Positions 41,427 through 52,834 of a stretch of DNA of 64,000 nucleotides are shown here, in pieces. A program made the translations under genes and the position numbers. Numbering within the stretch: the first letter of the stretch is position 1; every line of letters starts with the position of its first letter. The notes under the pieces are model-generated. The model saw only the letters and a list, made by a program, of their open reading frames with translations. It had not been told where the DNA came from and searched no databases. Origin of the DNA: Oreohelix idahoensis (taxonomy: Eukaryota > Mollusca > Gastropoda > Stylommatophora > Oreohelicidae); NCBI GenBank assembly GCA_024509875.1, contig JAMPIV010000280.1:186001-250000 (forward strand), in the 5' to 3' direction.

Positions 41427-41439
41427 TTAAATATGGAAC

Positions 41440-41849
41440 TCTCTCTCTCTCTCGCTGTGCATACATCTAATCTATTCTCAAAAAGTACACTCATGTGTAT
41501 TGATATGATATACAACATATCATATAGGAGAATTATTAGAATTTACAACAGTGTGGCAGACGTCTTAAATAATTACATAACATCACATGTAGGTTTTAAA
41601 GATAATTTTGTCCTGTTTAATATTAATTATGATTAGGTACTGTAAATCTGTGTAACTGTTATTGTACTGTTACAATGTTGGGATTTTATTTTATTTTGTT
41701 ATTTTATTATTTAAGTAATATTTAGGATACATGTGAGAATAAATGGATTCAGTATGGATGATGAGAGAAAGGAAGGGCAGAATGTTAGACGGGCCTGCGT
41801 GCCCAATTCTAAACCCTTTGAAAATAAAGTTCGTTCGTTCGTTCGTTCA
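41440..41849 (+). mobile_element. LINE-I (CR1/L2-like) 3' end with (GTTC)n tail
   Basis: The 67-codon frame ending at 41636 finishes with YRRIIRIYNSVADVLNNYIT and VGFKDNFVLFNINYD, which resembles the RxWNSLP...SFK...L C-terminus of CR1/L2-like RTs. The 3' UTR then ends with AAAATAAAGTTCGTTCGTTC. The same tail is at 9082 on the minus strand. Confidence 0.7.
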
Positions 41850-41864
41850 ATATCCATGAATGTA

Positions 41865-42014
41865 TGTGTGTAAGACAACTGGCAGATGGCAAAAGAACAG
41901 CTGGGAGCCCGCAGCTAAGGTTCAAAGATATGTGCAAGAGAGACACAAAGGCTCTGGACATAAATCCAGCAACCTGGGAGGACGAAGCTGCTGGATGCAC
42001 CAAGTGAAGATGTT
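41865..42014 (+). pseudogene. LINE-C C-terminal coding fragment
   Basis: Plus-strand translation QLADGKRTAGSPQLRFKDMC and INPATWEDEA matches LINE-C at 19380-19500. There is a stop in place of a Trp. It leads directly into the tandem array built from the following LINE-C segment. Confidence 0.85.
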
Positions 42015-42811
42015 CCCTATGGCGTCACTTCAGATTATGTGAAAAGAAGCTCTCACAAGAAGAAGAGAAAACAACATGCCAAAAGAAACCCCATGTTAAT
42101 AATAAAAACCAAAAAAACAAAGGAGTGTGCTATCACCTCAAGGGTGCCCCCTATGACGTCACTTCAGATTATGTGAAAAGAAGCTCTCACAAGAAGAAGA
42201 GAAAAAACACGCCAAAAGAAACCCCATGTTAAAAAAAAAAACCAAAAAAAGCAGCGGAGTGTGCTATCACCTCAAGGGTGCCCCCTATGACATCACTTCA
42301 GATTATGTGAAAAGAAGCTCTCACAAGAAGAGAAAACAACACGCCAAAAGAAACCCCATGTTAAAAATAAAAACCAAAAAAAGCAGCGGAGTGTGCTATC
42401 ACCTCAAGGGTGCCCCCTATGACGTCACTTCAGATTATGTGAAAAGAAGCTCTCACAAGAAGAAGAGAAAACAACACACCAAAAGAAACCCCATGTTAAA
42501 AATAAAAACCAAAAAAAAAAAACAGAGGAGTGTGCTATCACCTCAAGAGTGCCCCCTATGACATCACTTCAGATTATGTGAAAAGAAGCTTTCACAAGAA
42601 GAAGAGAAAACAACACACCAAAAGAAACCCCATGTTAAAAATAAAAACCAAAAAAAAACAACAGAGGAGTGTGCTATCACCTCAAGAGTGCCCCCTATGA
42701 CATCACTTCAGATTATGTGAAAAGAAGCTCTCACAAGAAGAAGAGAAAACAACACACCAAAAGAAACCCCATGTTAAAAATAAAAACCCAAAAAAAAACA
42801 ACAGAGGAGTG
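42015..42811 (+). repeat. LINE-C 3'-end tandem array, left part
   Basis: About six units of 132-140 bp start at 42122, 42256, 42388, 42527, 42666 and 42806 (GGAGTGTGCTATCACCTCAA). Each carries the end of the LINE-C ORF (GATTATGTGAAAAGAAGCTC) and its 3' UTR (TATCACCTCAAGGGTGCCCC). The array continues at 50235 after the LTR element. Confidence 0.93.
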
Positions 42812-43462
42812 TGTTATGACTCATTTCATAACACCATTTTCGGTCACCCTCAAACTTGGTTTGTTGGGCTGATTTCCTATTTATTAATCTTTGTTACGAC
42901 AACACAGGAAGGACGTCACGATTATATGGGTATTTTCCTAGCGGACGTGGTTTGGTGGGCTATGACGGTTCTGAGGATCTAGTCACCGTGTCTCCATTGT
43001 GAGAATTCTGTGTATTCTGTGCTCCTGGGTATGTACTTGAAGTACTGGTTTTATAAGTGTATGTCAGCTAGGTAGTCTACGAGATAGAACCTAGTCTGAT
43101 TGTATTTTATATGGTCATGTCAGCGCTGAAGGAATGTGGAAGGAAAGTATATTATAATATTAAAGAAATTCAGCTAAATGACAACTGACAGTGTTATGCC
43201 AGTCTACAGACGTTAGACGGACTTATAGACAGGCTGATGAGAGCTTATGTCTTGTACATTTGATGCATTTTAAAAGGAGCCAGTCATTGTAATTAAATTC
43301 TACATGTGTGAAACGTTCACCAGGCATTATTCAGTTTTATACTGTTTCAACTGTCAAGTACGTTTCTTAGAACTCTGCTGAATGGATTGTAGTTCAATAA
43401 CCCTAGACACCATGGACATCAGAGTCCAGTATCTCCTTCTACTCTGAAAAGGACCCGCTACA
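42812..43462 (+). repeat. 5' LTR of the pol-less element
   Basis: 651 bp, TG...CA. It differs from the 3' LTR at, for example, positions about 42852 (A/G), 42918 (A/G), 42968 (G/T) and 43009 (T/G). It presumably carries the promoter, but I do not identify a TATA box with confidence. Confidence 0.95.
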
Positions 43463-43482
43463 TTTGGGGGCCAAGTCGGTCG
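43463..43482 (+). promoter_or_regulatory. primer binding site candidate
   Basis: TTTGGGGGCCAAGTCGG follows the LTR directly. TGGGGGC matches the start of a tRNA-Pro-type PBS (TGGGGGCTCGTCC...), after which the match weakens. Confidence 0.55.
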
Positions 43483-44827
43483 TTTCATTTTGGGAAAGTC
43501 AAGCCGTTGATTTGCAACTATTTGGAGCCCTAAACCGGCAGTATTAGGACATTTCTCCTTACCACAAGCCAACCAGCCTCAAAAGTTGTACTTCAATCAA
43601 ATTTTTTCAAAATGGCGTACCTATCATCTGCTAACAAGTCCAGAGTATGAGAAGGCCGGGAAAACATTTCCTACACTACTGTTCTTCATTACGCAAGTTC
43701 CAAAAGAGCAAGCTATTAAGTTTATCACAGCTGCATCATTAGACGCAAGTTTGCATCTATTTTCTGCCAAAGATGGCGAATTTTTCTGACTTCGAGCAAT
43801 CGAGTGGATTTTGGATCGAGTCAGCTGTTTTCTGCTTCTAGGCCTAGTGAAAGGTCGTGATTCCTGTTCGCATCTGTGCTGCGTGGATCAGCCGTGGAAC
43901 TAGGAGGATTTTGGACCAGAGCAGGGTCCTGTTTCAACTCAAGTGTCTGCTAAACCTAACCTGGTTTACGTAGAATATTACTTCATCGCTGTCGAAGGAA
44001 TAGGCGATTGTATCTTGAGGATCTGTTTGTCTGGCAGAACAGATAAGTATATTTATAGTTACATACGGTGTGCAGTACCGATAATACTATTTGCCAGAGT
44101 TTCTTTTATTTAATATATATATATATATATATACGTAACTATATGTGTTTCAGTTTTAAGTGTCGCACTTATGTTTTCATCAATACCGTTTCGACTGGTC
44201 GATGGATTCATAAGCGTTTTCTTTAGGGTTTGAATTGTGATTGTTTCATATAGCGGGGCCGGTCTTTCAATGCTGTGTGAATCTGCTGCTTATGAAATAA
44301 TTATGACCTGTGTTTGTTAGCAGTTCAGTCTTGTTAAGTGTTATTTTGTATTCGTAGTCAAGTCCTGTATGATCTTTTTCTTCAGTTTGCTATATTTTTG
44401 TTCGTATAAATTGTCAATCTAACCTTTCTATCATTTGTTTAATATATGTCATTAATGTTGTTAAAATCGTACTGTCTAGTCATAAGAGTGAATAGAGCTA
44501 CAATTTTTCATTGTTCTAATCTATATATTTCTGCCTATGTTTTCCATTTGTATTTGCTTCTGTTAGCTCTAATTACTGTATTCTGTCTTCTTGTTCGTGC
44601 ATTTCTTTTATGCTCCATTACCTAGAACATCCAAGATAATATTATCCACTTATACTTAAAGTTGGATTATTGTGAAGTCATTTATTGATAAAATACACTT
44701 GGGTGATTTTTAAAGTGAATGAAATTGAATTGGTGATATAAATATTTAAATAGTATTCAGAAGGCAATAATATTATATATATTTACCTTATTTGTTGCTA
44801 TTAAGAAAGCACAATAAGAGCAATATC
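43483..44827 (+). other. leader of the pol-less LTR element
   Basis: About 1.3 kb, AT-rich, with an (AT)n run at 44116-44132. A 67-codon ORF at 43586-43789 has no recognisable motif. The region may contain packaging signals (inference). Confidence 0.4.
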
Positions 44828-46762
44828 ATGTCTGCCATTGAGTATGTCCTCAGGCAAGGAAAGCAGTCTGGGTTACAGGGACCAGCTCTGCAAGAGTTCA
44901 TTACGAAAAAATTGGAGGAAGTTGAGTTTGAGGGAGGTGATGAATTCCCTATGGAAGAAGATTGCTGTGATAGAGAAAATGATTTATTGAGTATCATTGA
45001 TGATAGGATGAGATATATTTTTTAATTACAGGATGAGATAAAAGTATTAAAATCTCAATCCAATGTAAATGAATCTAGTTTTAGATCAATACAAGAGTCA
45101 TTAAAATATAAGGAGTCATTAGATACTGCCTTAAGGAAGAATAGAGGGTTGAACGCTCAAATTCTCTCACTGCAAGACAACATTGCAGCTTGTCAGAGCA
45201 AAACCTCTAAAGTCAGTGATGACTGCAGTAATAAAATTTCTTCTATTAATGAAAAATTTTATAAAGCAAAAGAGGCCATGGAAGCCAAAATTCAGGCACA
45301 ACATGCTCAAATTTGTGGTCTAAGAATTCAGGTTGCTATTCTTCAGCCAGATATGAAAAAGGCAAATGTAATGAGATTAAAGAAATTAGCAACAAAGAAA
45401 AGAGCCATGCTGGAGGCAGAGTTTAAGAGTAAAATTTCAGAAGGTGAGACTGAAATTCAAAAATTAAAATGTCCTCAGGGTCAACAAAAACAAAGTTTGA
45501 CTCAGGATGAGGTGACTACCTCTAAGGAATTACTCATTGATGATAAGAGTAATGTTTTGAATCTTGATAACATTATTAAGACACAAAGTGATGATATTGC
45601 ACTTAAAGATTTAGAATTGGCTAAATCTAGAAGAAGAGTAGATGGGTTACTTGATGTTGTACTGAACAACAATCTTCTGGCTAACGCTAGTTATGTGCTC
45701 GCTAGTGGACAAAATGTCAAAACCACTAAATGTGATGGGATCAATTCACATCATAAAGGAGTGAAGAGATCATGTCGGGGAAAATACAACTTCCATCGAC
45801 ATAACTTTGGTAATAGTGAGTCTGCTCACTTTAATACTGCCTCGTCCGAAAGCAAGTTTTGGCGACATGCCGACAGCAGTGTAAACAGTAAGAAAAGTGG
45901 TGTAACAAATCTGTCTATGCCCACAGGGACAACTGTATCCCTTAAACAACAAGTTAAGGTTACATCTGGGCCTGATAAGCCTAGCATTAATGCTAAAAAT
46001 ATTACACAAGGGCGGAACCTAAGTCGTAAAAGGACGGACCAGTGTGTCGACAGGTTTCCTAACACGATTGATGATGTCATAAATGATTCAATCTATTTTG
46101 ATGTGGATCGATATGCTCAGTTTTGTCAACAGGGGACAATTAAGGCTGATGGTGAGACTATCCATCATCCTCTGTGCACAATACATGGTAACAATTTACC
46201 TACTCTTAAGAGTATAAAGAATGTTGTAAAAGATGACACTAAAGTTACTAATGAAAGTCATAATGTATCTCTTTCCTCTATCGATAGGAAGTACAATGAT
46301 AACTATCCTATGCCTAATAATAATAATACATTTGGTAAAAAGTTTGTAGACATGCCAAGGAAGCGGTCTTATCAGACAGGATCTAGACCGGCACCAATGA
46401 ATGTAAATAGAACTCATGCTCAACGCAAACAGCATGATGGACCTCACAATAGGAATGGTGCATCTAAGGAAGGAAACAATAACCATAATTATCAATGTAA
46501 TAAAGGTGCATGTTCACGCACCATTCTAGTGCGAAATCTGCCACCAGATTCGACATGGCAGGCACTAGGTGAATTTTTGCAATTCACTGCCAATGTGAAA
46601 TATGTGAAGCTTTTCCCTACTAACAACTATAATGTTAGAGAGGCTCTTGTTTATTTCTATTCACATGGTGATGCACGTAGGGTTGTCAATTGTGACAACG
46701 GATCCTACTTTCAAGACCATTGTCTTGATATACAAATCTTCTTCTTCTTCTTTGATCCATAA
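44828..46762 (+). CDS. Gag-like coiled-coil protein with C-terminal RRM (one in-frame stop)
   Basis: The frame starts at ATG 44828 (MSAIEYVLRQGKQSGLQGPA) and is the same frame as the long ORF 45149-46762, interrupted only by a TAA at 45023-45025. The N-terminus resembles the Gag start of the gypsy element at 61254. About 45030-45480 is coiled coil (LQDEIKVLKSQSN, KISEGETEIQKLK). A basic, Asn/His-rich middle follows. The last ~80 residues form an RRM: RTILVRNLPPDSTW (RNP2-like) and VREALVYFYSHGDARRVV (RNP1-like), about 46510-46735. There is no protease or zinc knuckle. The natural C-terminus is displaced by a LINE-B insertion at 46738, so the last few codons here come from that insert. Confidence 0.8.
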
Positions 46763-47175
46763 CCACCAACTGTCAAAGCAGTCAGCGGCCATCACGCCTG
46801 GTGGCGTCTTGTAGGGCAGCAACAAATTGATTCCACTTTGCTCGGTCGGCGGCCATCCTTCGTACAGTGCCCCAACTGTGGTTCATTCTTTGCATCTCAG
46901 CTTCCACAGTTCTCCGCCAAGTTGTTTTTGGTCGGCCTCTCTTTCGCTTTCCCTCGGGGGTCCATAGCATAGCTGTTCTTGCGATGGTATCAGGGTCCCT
47001 TCTGAGGACATGGCCAATCCAACTCCAGCGTCTGCCAGCTATGATGGTGTGCATGTCCTCCTGGTTACTCCGAATAAGTAGTTCTTGGTTGCTGATGGTG
47101 TTTGGCCAACAGATTCGGAGAATTTTCCTTAGGCAGATTGTGTGGAAGGAGGACAGTTTCGACATTTCCTTCATT
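46738..47175 (-). mobile_element. LINE-B 3' fragment with 12-bp TSD
   Basis: TGATATACAAAT flanks it (46726-46737 and 47176-47187). The minus strand encodes the LINE-B C-terminus (MSKLSSFHTICLRKILRICW, RRWSWIGHVLRRDPD, GKRKRGRPKTTWRRTVEAEM) and ends with GGATCAAAGAAGAAGAAGAAG-like tail bases. It interrupts the last codons of the RRM gene. Confidence 0.95.
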
Positions 47176-47187
47176 TGATATACAAAT

Positions 47188-49560
47188 GATGCATCATAAA
47201 TCATCCAACAGATGTTAATACTGTTGTGTGTGTTGTTAATACTCATCCAATTTAAGATGACTATTGATGTGTTATAAACCAGTAAAATAACACTAATTAA
47301 TTGGACTATAATCTTCTATTTCAACTAGAAGGGTAATTTTTTCTTGTGTGTGAATTTTTATGGTATCTATATACAATGTAGTACTGTTATCCCACTGCAG
47401 TAGTGTTGTATATACTCAGGGGATGGTAAGCATGTTTATGGTATTGGTGTGCTCCATACCAGTTTTAGGATTAGCTTATGAAGTATTCCTAACGTACTGA
47501 TCATGATATTGCGAGGTATTAAGTAAAACGACATGCCTAAATAAATACTACTAGAGCACGGTCTCTTTAGTAGATACATGCTAGATTGCATGATTATATG
47601 AGAATGAGAATATTTCGAGGAAATATAGCTTCCCTGCATCATTCAATAGTCCATTAATGAGTACCAATCTGATGATCATCCATCAGATGGTTTATTTTAT
47701 ATCGTATAATTCACGGGGTGTTGTTACTAACTACACCATGTCTAGTCTAGAAAGGAACATCTTGAATATTAATATTTTCCATTATATTCTTTCAGATTTT
47801 CACATCCCATGATCTCATGCGGATTGTGCTGGCCACTACATTGTATGGCGTTACTAATGAAATTTTCTTTCATTTACAGGTGCTACATATTATTGTTCAC
47901 TTGGTGTAAAATAAGTATTTGCATATTCTTTTAGGATACATACTTATTTCTTGATTGTTGATGGTGTACATGGATTACATTCGTCTACTTACTATTCTAA
48001 TTCTATATTATGGTAGGGAATACCGCCTACTACCTTTAGTCACAGCTAGCGACATATTATCTCTGTTACTGATATCTCCCCATATTCAGTATAAGAGTCT
48101 TTAATATCTCTTTTCTTGATCTCGATAAGTAAAATTACTTCATCTACAGCATTCTTCTGTTTTGAGATGTTAATTTGTCGTACTATATACTATTTTCGCT
48201 GTTCTTGTACAGGCTGTATAGCTGTAGACGACACTTGTCTAATTGTTTTTATTTCATATTTCAGTGCTGTCCACGTTGATAGGATGGAACTCGACGGATA
48301 GTGTTATCGTATTGCATACAAGTTATGTGACTTTAAATGTATGAAATACTGTTGTGTTGTTTCATCAGATCTGAACTTACATTTCGTTCTATTTTCTTCT
48401 GTTCCTAGAGTCACCTCGCTTTGGATCAAAACGATCTACTTCAGACGTGCGGATGACTTTGCTACAGTCTGGTGTTACTACTCTTTTGTCTACAGCATCA
48501 GAGCTATCAATGAGAAAGGCTTGGCATGGAAACCGACATTTGAACTGTCAGCTCTACGTCGGGTGTAATAGGAAACTTTTCTACAAACAGTTCCAGAAAA
48601 TTCAATTCGAGAACGTTTTTACAAGTTGTCAAGATATCAATTTCTGTATCAATTTGGTTTCAAAAGGGACATAACTCATTATTTGAAACTATACAAGATT
48701 TCCAAGGGAGATAATCACACTATGATATGCTGAACTTTTCTGCGTGAAGTTGCTTTAGGATTCTCGAGTGTACTTTTTTTCGGTCTACTAATGATTGTTT
48801 GGACTACAATCATGGACAAGAATGACTAATCGATTCTACAGAAAACTTCATGCTTTACAGGACTTTGCACGTGAAATGGCTTCAAGCCTATGCAAAAGAT
48901 CACCATTTCTCCTTATATGAAGAAAATAAACTAATTAACTGTGCCTATTCAAAGTGATCTCTTAGCACAAAAGATTCACTGCATTTGACATTTAAGGTGT
49001 TAAGATATTTGAGCGCATTGCGCCTTACAGTGATAATTATTTCTTAATTAATGGGTCATATTATTATATGATACAAGTTGACACAGCAGGCATTAAATAC
49101 AAGATACATATATTGACATAATGTCGCAGTCATACACTTTGTATGTGCTTCTTGTCTGCCTCTTATATATTTCTCTACTGTCATATTGATTAATTCATGC
49201 ACTTAGCATTAATGGTTATTTGATTAACATTCTTTGACTAAGGGGACATGTACAGTAGGAGTTTATGACTTACTGGACGGTGAATGAATGTTGGTATATA
49301 TGCATTGTTTATGTTACATGTTGACTGACTACTGCTTATGACCTCATTATTATGTTAAAGTGTTTGGAGCTGTTTTGATAGACATTGGGTTTGTAGTATA
49401 CACTGTTTCTCCACACCTTGCGTGTTAAATTTACTCCATTCGGCTCAAACATGGGTCTATGCATGGTCATAGCAGCAGTGACATATAATGTTACCTTTTT
49501 CTCACCTCAGTAGTAATTTGTCTCATACCCCAATAATGTCTACTCCGTTCGACATTATTG
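47188..49560 (+). other. non-coding 3' half of the pol-less LTR element
   Basis: About 2.4 kb without an ORF above 90 codons or any pol motif that I can find in the frames given. I see no RT, integrase or env remnant. It may be a spacer, or sequence needed for RNA length or packaging (inference). Confidence 0.5.
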
Positions 49561-49561
49561 A

Positions 49562-49583
49562 CCGGGATGGGGGGGGGAGTAGT
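49562..49583 (+). promoter_or_regulatory. polypurine tract
   Basis: GGGATGGGGGGGGGAG, followed by TAGT, lies directly before the 3' LTR. It is the expected plus-strand primer site. Confidence 0.85.
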
Positions 49584-50234
49584 TGTTATGACTCATTTCA
49601 TAACACCATTTTCGGTCGCCCTCAAACTTGGTTTGTTGGGCTGATTTCCTATTTATTAATCTTTGTTACGACAACACAGGAAGGACGTCACGATTGTATG
49701 GGTATTTTCCTAGCGGACGTGGTTTGGTGGGCTATGACTGTTCTGAGGATCTAGTCACCGTGTCTCCATTGTGAGAATGCTGTGTATTCTGTGCTCCTGG
49801 GTATGTACTTGAAGTACTGGTTTTATAAGTGTATGTCAGCTAGGTAGTCTACGAGATAGAACCTAGTCTGATTGTATTTTATATGGTCATGTCAGCGCTG
49901 AAGGAATGTGGAAGGAAAGTATATTATAATATTAAAGAAATTCAGCTAAATGACAACTGACAGTGTTATGCCAGTCTACAGACGTTAGACGGACTTATAG
50001 ACAGGCTGATGAGAGCTTATGTCTTGTACATTTGATGCATTTTAAAAGGAGCCAGTCATTGTAATTAAATTCTACATGTGTGAAACGTTCACCAGGCATT
50101 ATTCAGTTTTATACTGTTTCAACTGTCAAGTACGTTTCTTAGAACTCTGCTGAATGGATTGTAGTTCAATAACCCTAGACACCATGGACATCAGAGTCCA
50201 GTATCTCCTTCTACTCTGAAAAGGACCCGCTACA
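49584..50234 (+). repeat. 3' LTR of the pol-less element
   Basis: 651 bp, same length as the 5' LTR and nearly identical, followed by the duplicated GAGTG. Confidence 0.95.
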
Positions 50235-50670
50235 GAGTGTGCTATCACCTCAAGGGTGCCCCCTATGACATCACTTCAGATTATGTGAAAAGAAGCTCTC
50301 ACAAGAAGAGAAAACAACACACCAAAAGAAACCCCATGTTAAAAATAAAAACCAAAAAATACCAGAGAAGTGTGCTATCACCTCAAGGGTGCCCCCTATG
50401 ACGTCACTTCAGATTATGTGAAAAGAAGCTCTCACAAGAAGAAGAGAAAACAACACGCCAAAAGAAACCTGTTTTAAAAAAAACAGCGGAGTGTGCTATC
50501 ACCTCAAGTGTGGTCCCTATGGCGTCAGTTCAGATTATGTGAACAAGAAGCTTTTACAACGAGCAGAAAAAAAAAGAACTATGCCGAAAGGTACACCAAG
50601 TAAAAAACAAACAAGCAGCCGAGGGCTATCACCTCAAGGGCACATCATCCCCATAGTTAGTTGTGACAGT
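50235..50670 (+). repeat. LINE-C 3'-end tandem array, right part
   Basis: Units start at about 50235, 50367 and 50488. The last one (about 50622) ends with the authentic LINE-C 3' end (GAGGGCTATCACCTCAAGGG then CATAGTTAGTTGTGAC), as at 19620-19662. Confidence 0.9.
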
Positions 50671-50682
50671 AGGAAGCTACTG

Positions 50683-50960
50683 GAGCCGTGGTAGCACAGT
50701 GGTTAGTGCACTGGCTTCCTAACAAGGTGGTCCATGGTTCGATCCCCGGTTGAGGTGGGATTTTTTAGAAGAGAGATATGACGGTAATTTGCAAGCTCCA
50801 TGCACAATCTCATATTAGTCACCTTGTACGACATGCCTCAGGGTTCAGTGGGCTTATTCTTCCTTTGTCTCTTCAGAGACCCCGAGAGCTACACAAGGCC
50901 TAGTACTAATGCTTGGTCAATAACTGTACCATGGACTACATAAGGGTGCCGGATGTCCTC
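50683..50960 (+). mobile_element. SINE-1-type tRNA-headed SINE
   Basis: The head GAGCCGTGGTAGCACAGTGG (box A region) and GGTTCGATCCCC (box B) are followed by a body that includes GCACAATCTCATATTAGTCACC. The reverse complement of that body occurs in repeat R. The 3' end and TSD are not clear. Confidence 0.78.
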
Positions 50961-51183
50961 GGTGGCCCAGATGAGAATCAATTATATGGATTTCTAACTA
51001 GACCAATATCTTAGATGCACTCTTGATTACTAAAACTAGATCAGTGGTTCTCATTATGTTGTCAATGGACTCTTGTTAAACACATCAAGAAAAAAATGTG
51101 CGTTGCAGCACAGCTTCCCTGTGAGCTAAGCTCCTTTCGGCAGTAAAACGTGTCATCTATATCTTCAACGCTGTGAGTTAGAT

Positions 51184-51394
51184 CAGGGGTTCTCAATCTT
51201 TTCTTGCTCATGCCACCCCCCCCCCTTCCTCTGAGCCTTATTTACCTCTGTCCCCCCCCCCCCTCAATTTTGCTGTTAGCTGGAAAAAAGGTACTTTACC
51301 AGTAATATGGCACTTACTGTGGCCCCCTAGAAATATGCCATGGCCTCGGAGAGGGGGGGGGGGGGGGCCACATGTCCCATGCTGAGAACCAGTG
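51184..51394. mobile_element. 211-bp hAT-like MITE
   Basis: 8-bp TSD AGTTAGAT / AATTAGAT (51176-51183 and 51395-51402, one mismatch). Ends CAGGGGTTCTCA and, reversed, CACTGGTTCTCA. The interior has C- and G-runs. A truncated relative starts at 4086. Confidence 0.88.
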
Positions 51395-51689
51395 AATTAG
51401 ATAACTTCTAAGTATGCCCAACAAGAAGTCCCTCCCCCCTCTCCCCTTGCTGATAACCTTTCCTATTCCACAACCAAAAAAAAAATGTGACTGGTACCAA
51501 ATCCCACTATGAACTCCACAAATTATTAAAGCAATTTATCACACAAAACAAAAGCCACAATTTAACAAATGATAAGATGGTTGAAAAAAAAAGGTGCGTT
51601 ATGTAGAAACAAAGCAAACACCAAGGAATGGACATCAGCTGCTACATCTGTTCAAACACCAATCCTTACCCGTCAGCTCTTCACGCAGC

Positions 51690-51925
51690 TTAAGCCTTCA
51701 ACAAATTCATGCCATGCCGTTCTATCTTGTATCCTCCATTCACAGTTTTTCAACGTCTTCTTTTCCCCTTTCATTTCTGCCTCCAGTTACCTTCTCCGTA
51801 TTTTAAAAAACATCTCCCCCTACTTCTCTGACCATGGGGGTTCCATAACTAGGACTGTCTTGTAAAATCTATCAACTGATCTCCTCAACACGTGTTCTGT
51901 CCAATGTCATTGTTAATCTTCTTAT
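51690..51925 (-). mobile_element. LINE-A 3' fragment
   Basis: CTTCAACAAATTCATGCCAT and CCATAACTAGGACTGTCTTG are the complement of the LINE-A C-terminus (TWHVFVEG and SLFWNPQG regions). Frameshifted. Confidence 0.75.
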
Positions 51926-52823
51926 TTTAATCAGTTTTGTTTTAATCATCTATAAATCCGTCCATCCGTTTGGTGGTTTTTATATCCATTCCTCTAAATT
52001 CCAGCTCCTTTCTGCATTCTTCCTCCCTCCATGCCATTTTGAAGAAAAAAATGTACATCAAATTACTCAGCCATAGTTTGTGTTATGTAGCTGGGTCTCT
52101 ATACCTTTCCTTTATTTCATATCAAACCTGGCCAAGTAGTGCCAAACCAGGCCAGTGTCTAGTCATCACTTATCTGGCCTTTTGATCACTCTGTGTGATT
52201 TGAACTTAAAGATTACTTTTTCTGAATCTTCTCATCTATAATTTTTCTTCTCTTTCTTTCCATTATTTTTATTCTATATTCTTTTGATTTTTATTAGTTA
52301 CTTTGTTACTTGTATATATCTTTTCCCTGATGAAGGCATAATTACTTAAACATCTGGATGTTTTCTATCACCATTAACATGACTTTTACCTTGTTATGCT
52401 AATCATAGTTACAAAGTTGAGAACCTAATCATCGTGTTTGATTATTCCAAGGAATAACTTGGCCATAGTTTTCCAACACTGTAAATATTCCCTGAAACAG
52501 GTGATTTAAGCTCAGACAGAGATAAGACTATTTTCAGGATAAAAATGGGTCTCCTGTGCCAAGATAATCTCATGGAGATTGCCTGAATCACATAAAATCG
52601 TGATATGTCAGATTAAAGATTTCTGTACAAAGCTCTTTCAGTAATTTTGAGATTGATAGTGGTTACAGAGCTTGTCTCTCACAACAAAGTTACCAAGTTC
52701 CAAATCTGGTAGCATCACAATCCAGTCTACCTAGCTGTAACTAGGTGCCTAACTCTGCTCTTGAGTTAGGGAAGGCAAAGTCAGCGAGGAAGGAAACTGG
52801 TCACCCCCACCTTATAAAGCTGA
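51926..52823. other. no gene recognised
   Basis: Pyrimidine-rich stretches, and a degenerate hammerhead-like string CTGATGAAGGC...AAACATC near 52328. I see no ORF or repeat boundary that I can defend. Confidence 0.35.
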
Positions 52824-52834
52824 ACCTAAAATAG

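Larger units (their letters stand above)
42812..50234 (+). mobile_element. LTR retroelement without pol, encoding a Gag-like RRM protein
   Basis: Two 651-bp LTRs (42812-43462 and 49584-50234) start TGTTATGAC and end CGCTACA. They differ at only about four positions that I noticed. The 5-bp target GAGTG is duplicated at 42807-42811 and 50235-50239. A PBS-like and a polypurine sequence sit at the right places. The 6.1-kb interior encodes one protein and no protease, RT, RNase H or integrase, so the element is non-autonomous. It inserted into the LINE-C-derived array. Confidence 0.95.

Noticed and set aside
43586..43789. Leader ORF of the pol-less LTR element as a protein gene
   Set aside because: 67 codons with no motif, upstream of the clear Gag-like start. 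Kept as leader sequence.
48341..48674. Overlapping 75-codon ORFs as an accessory gene of the pol-less LTR element
   Set aside because: Short, overlapping, with no motif and no coding bias that I can see.
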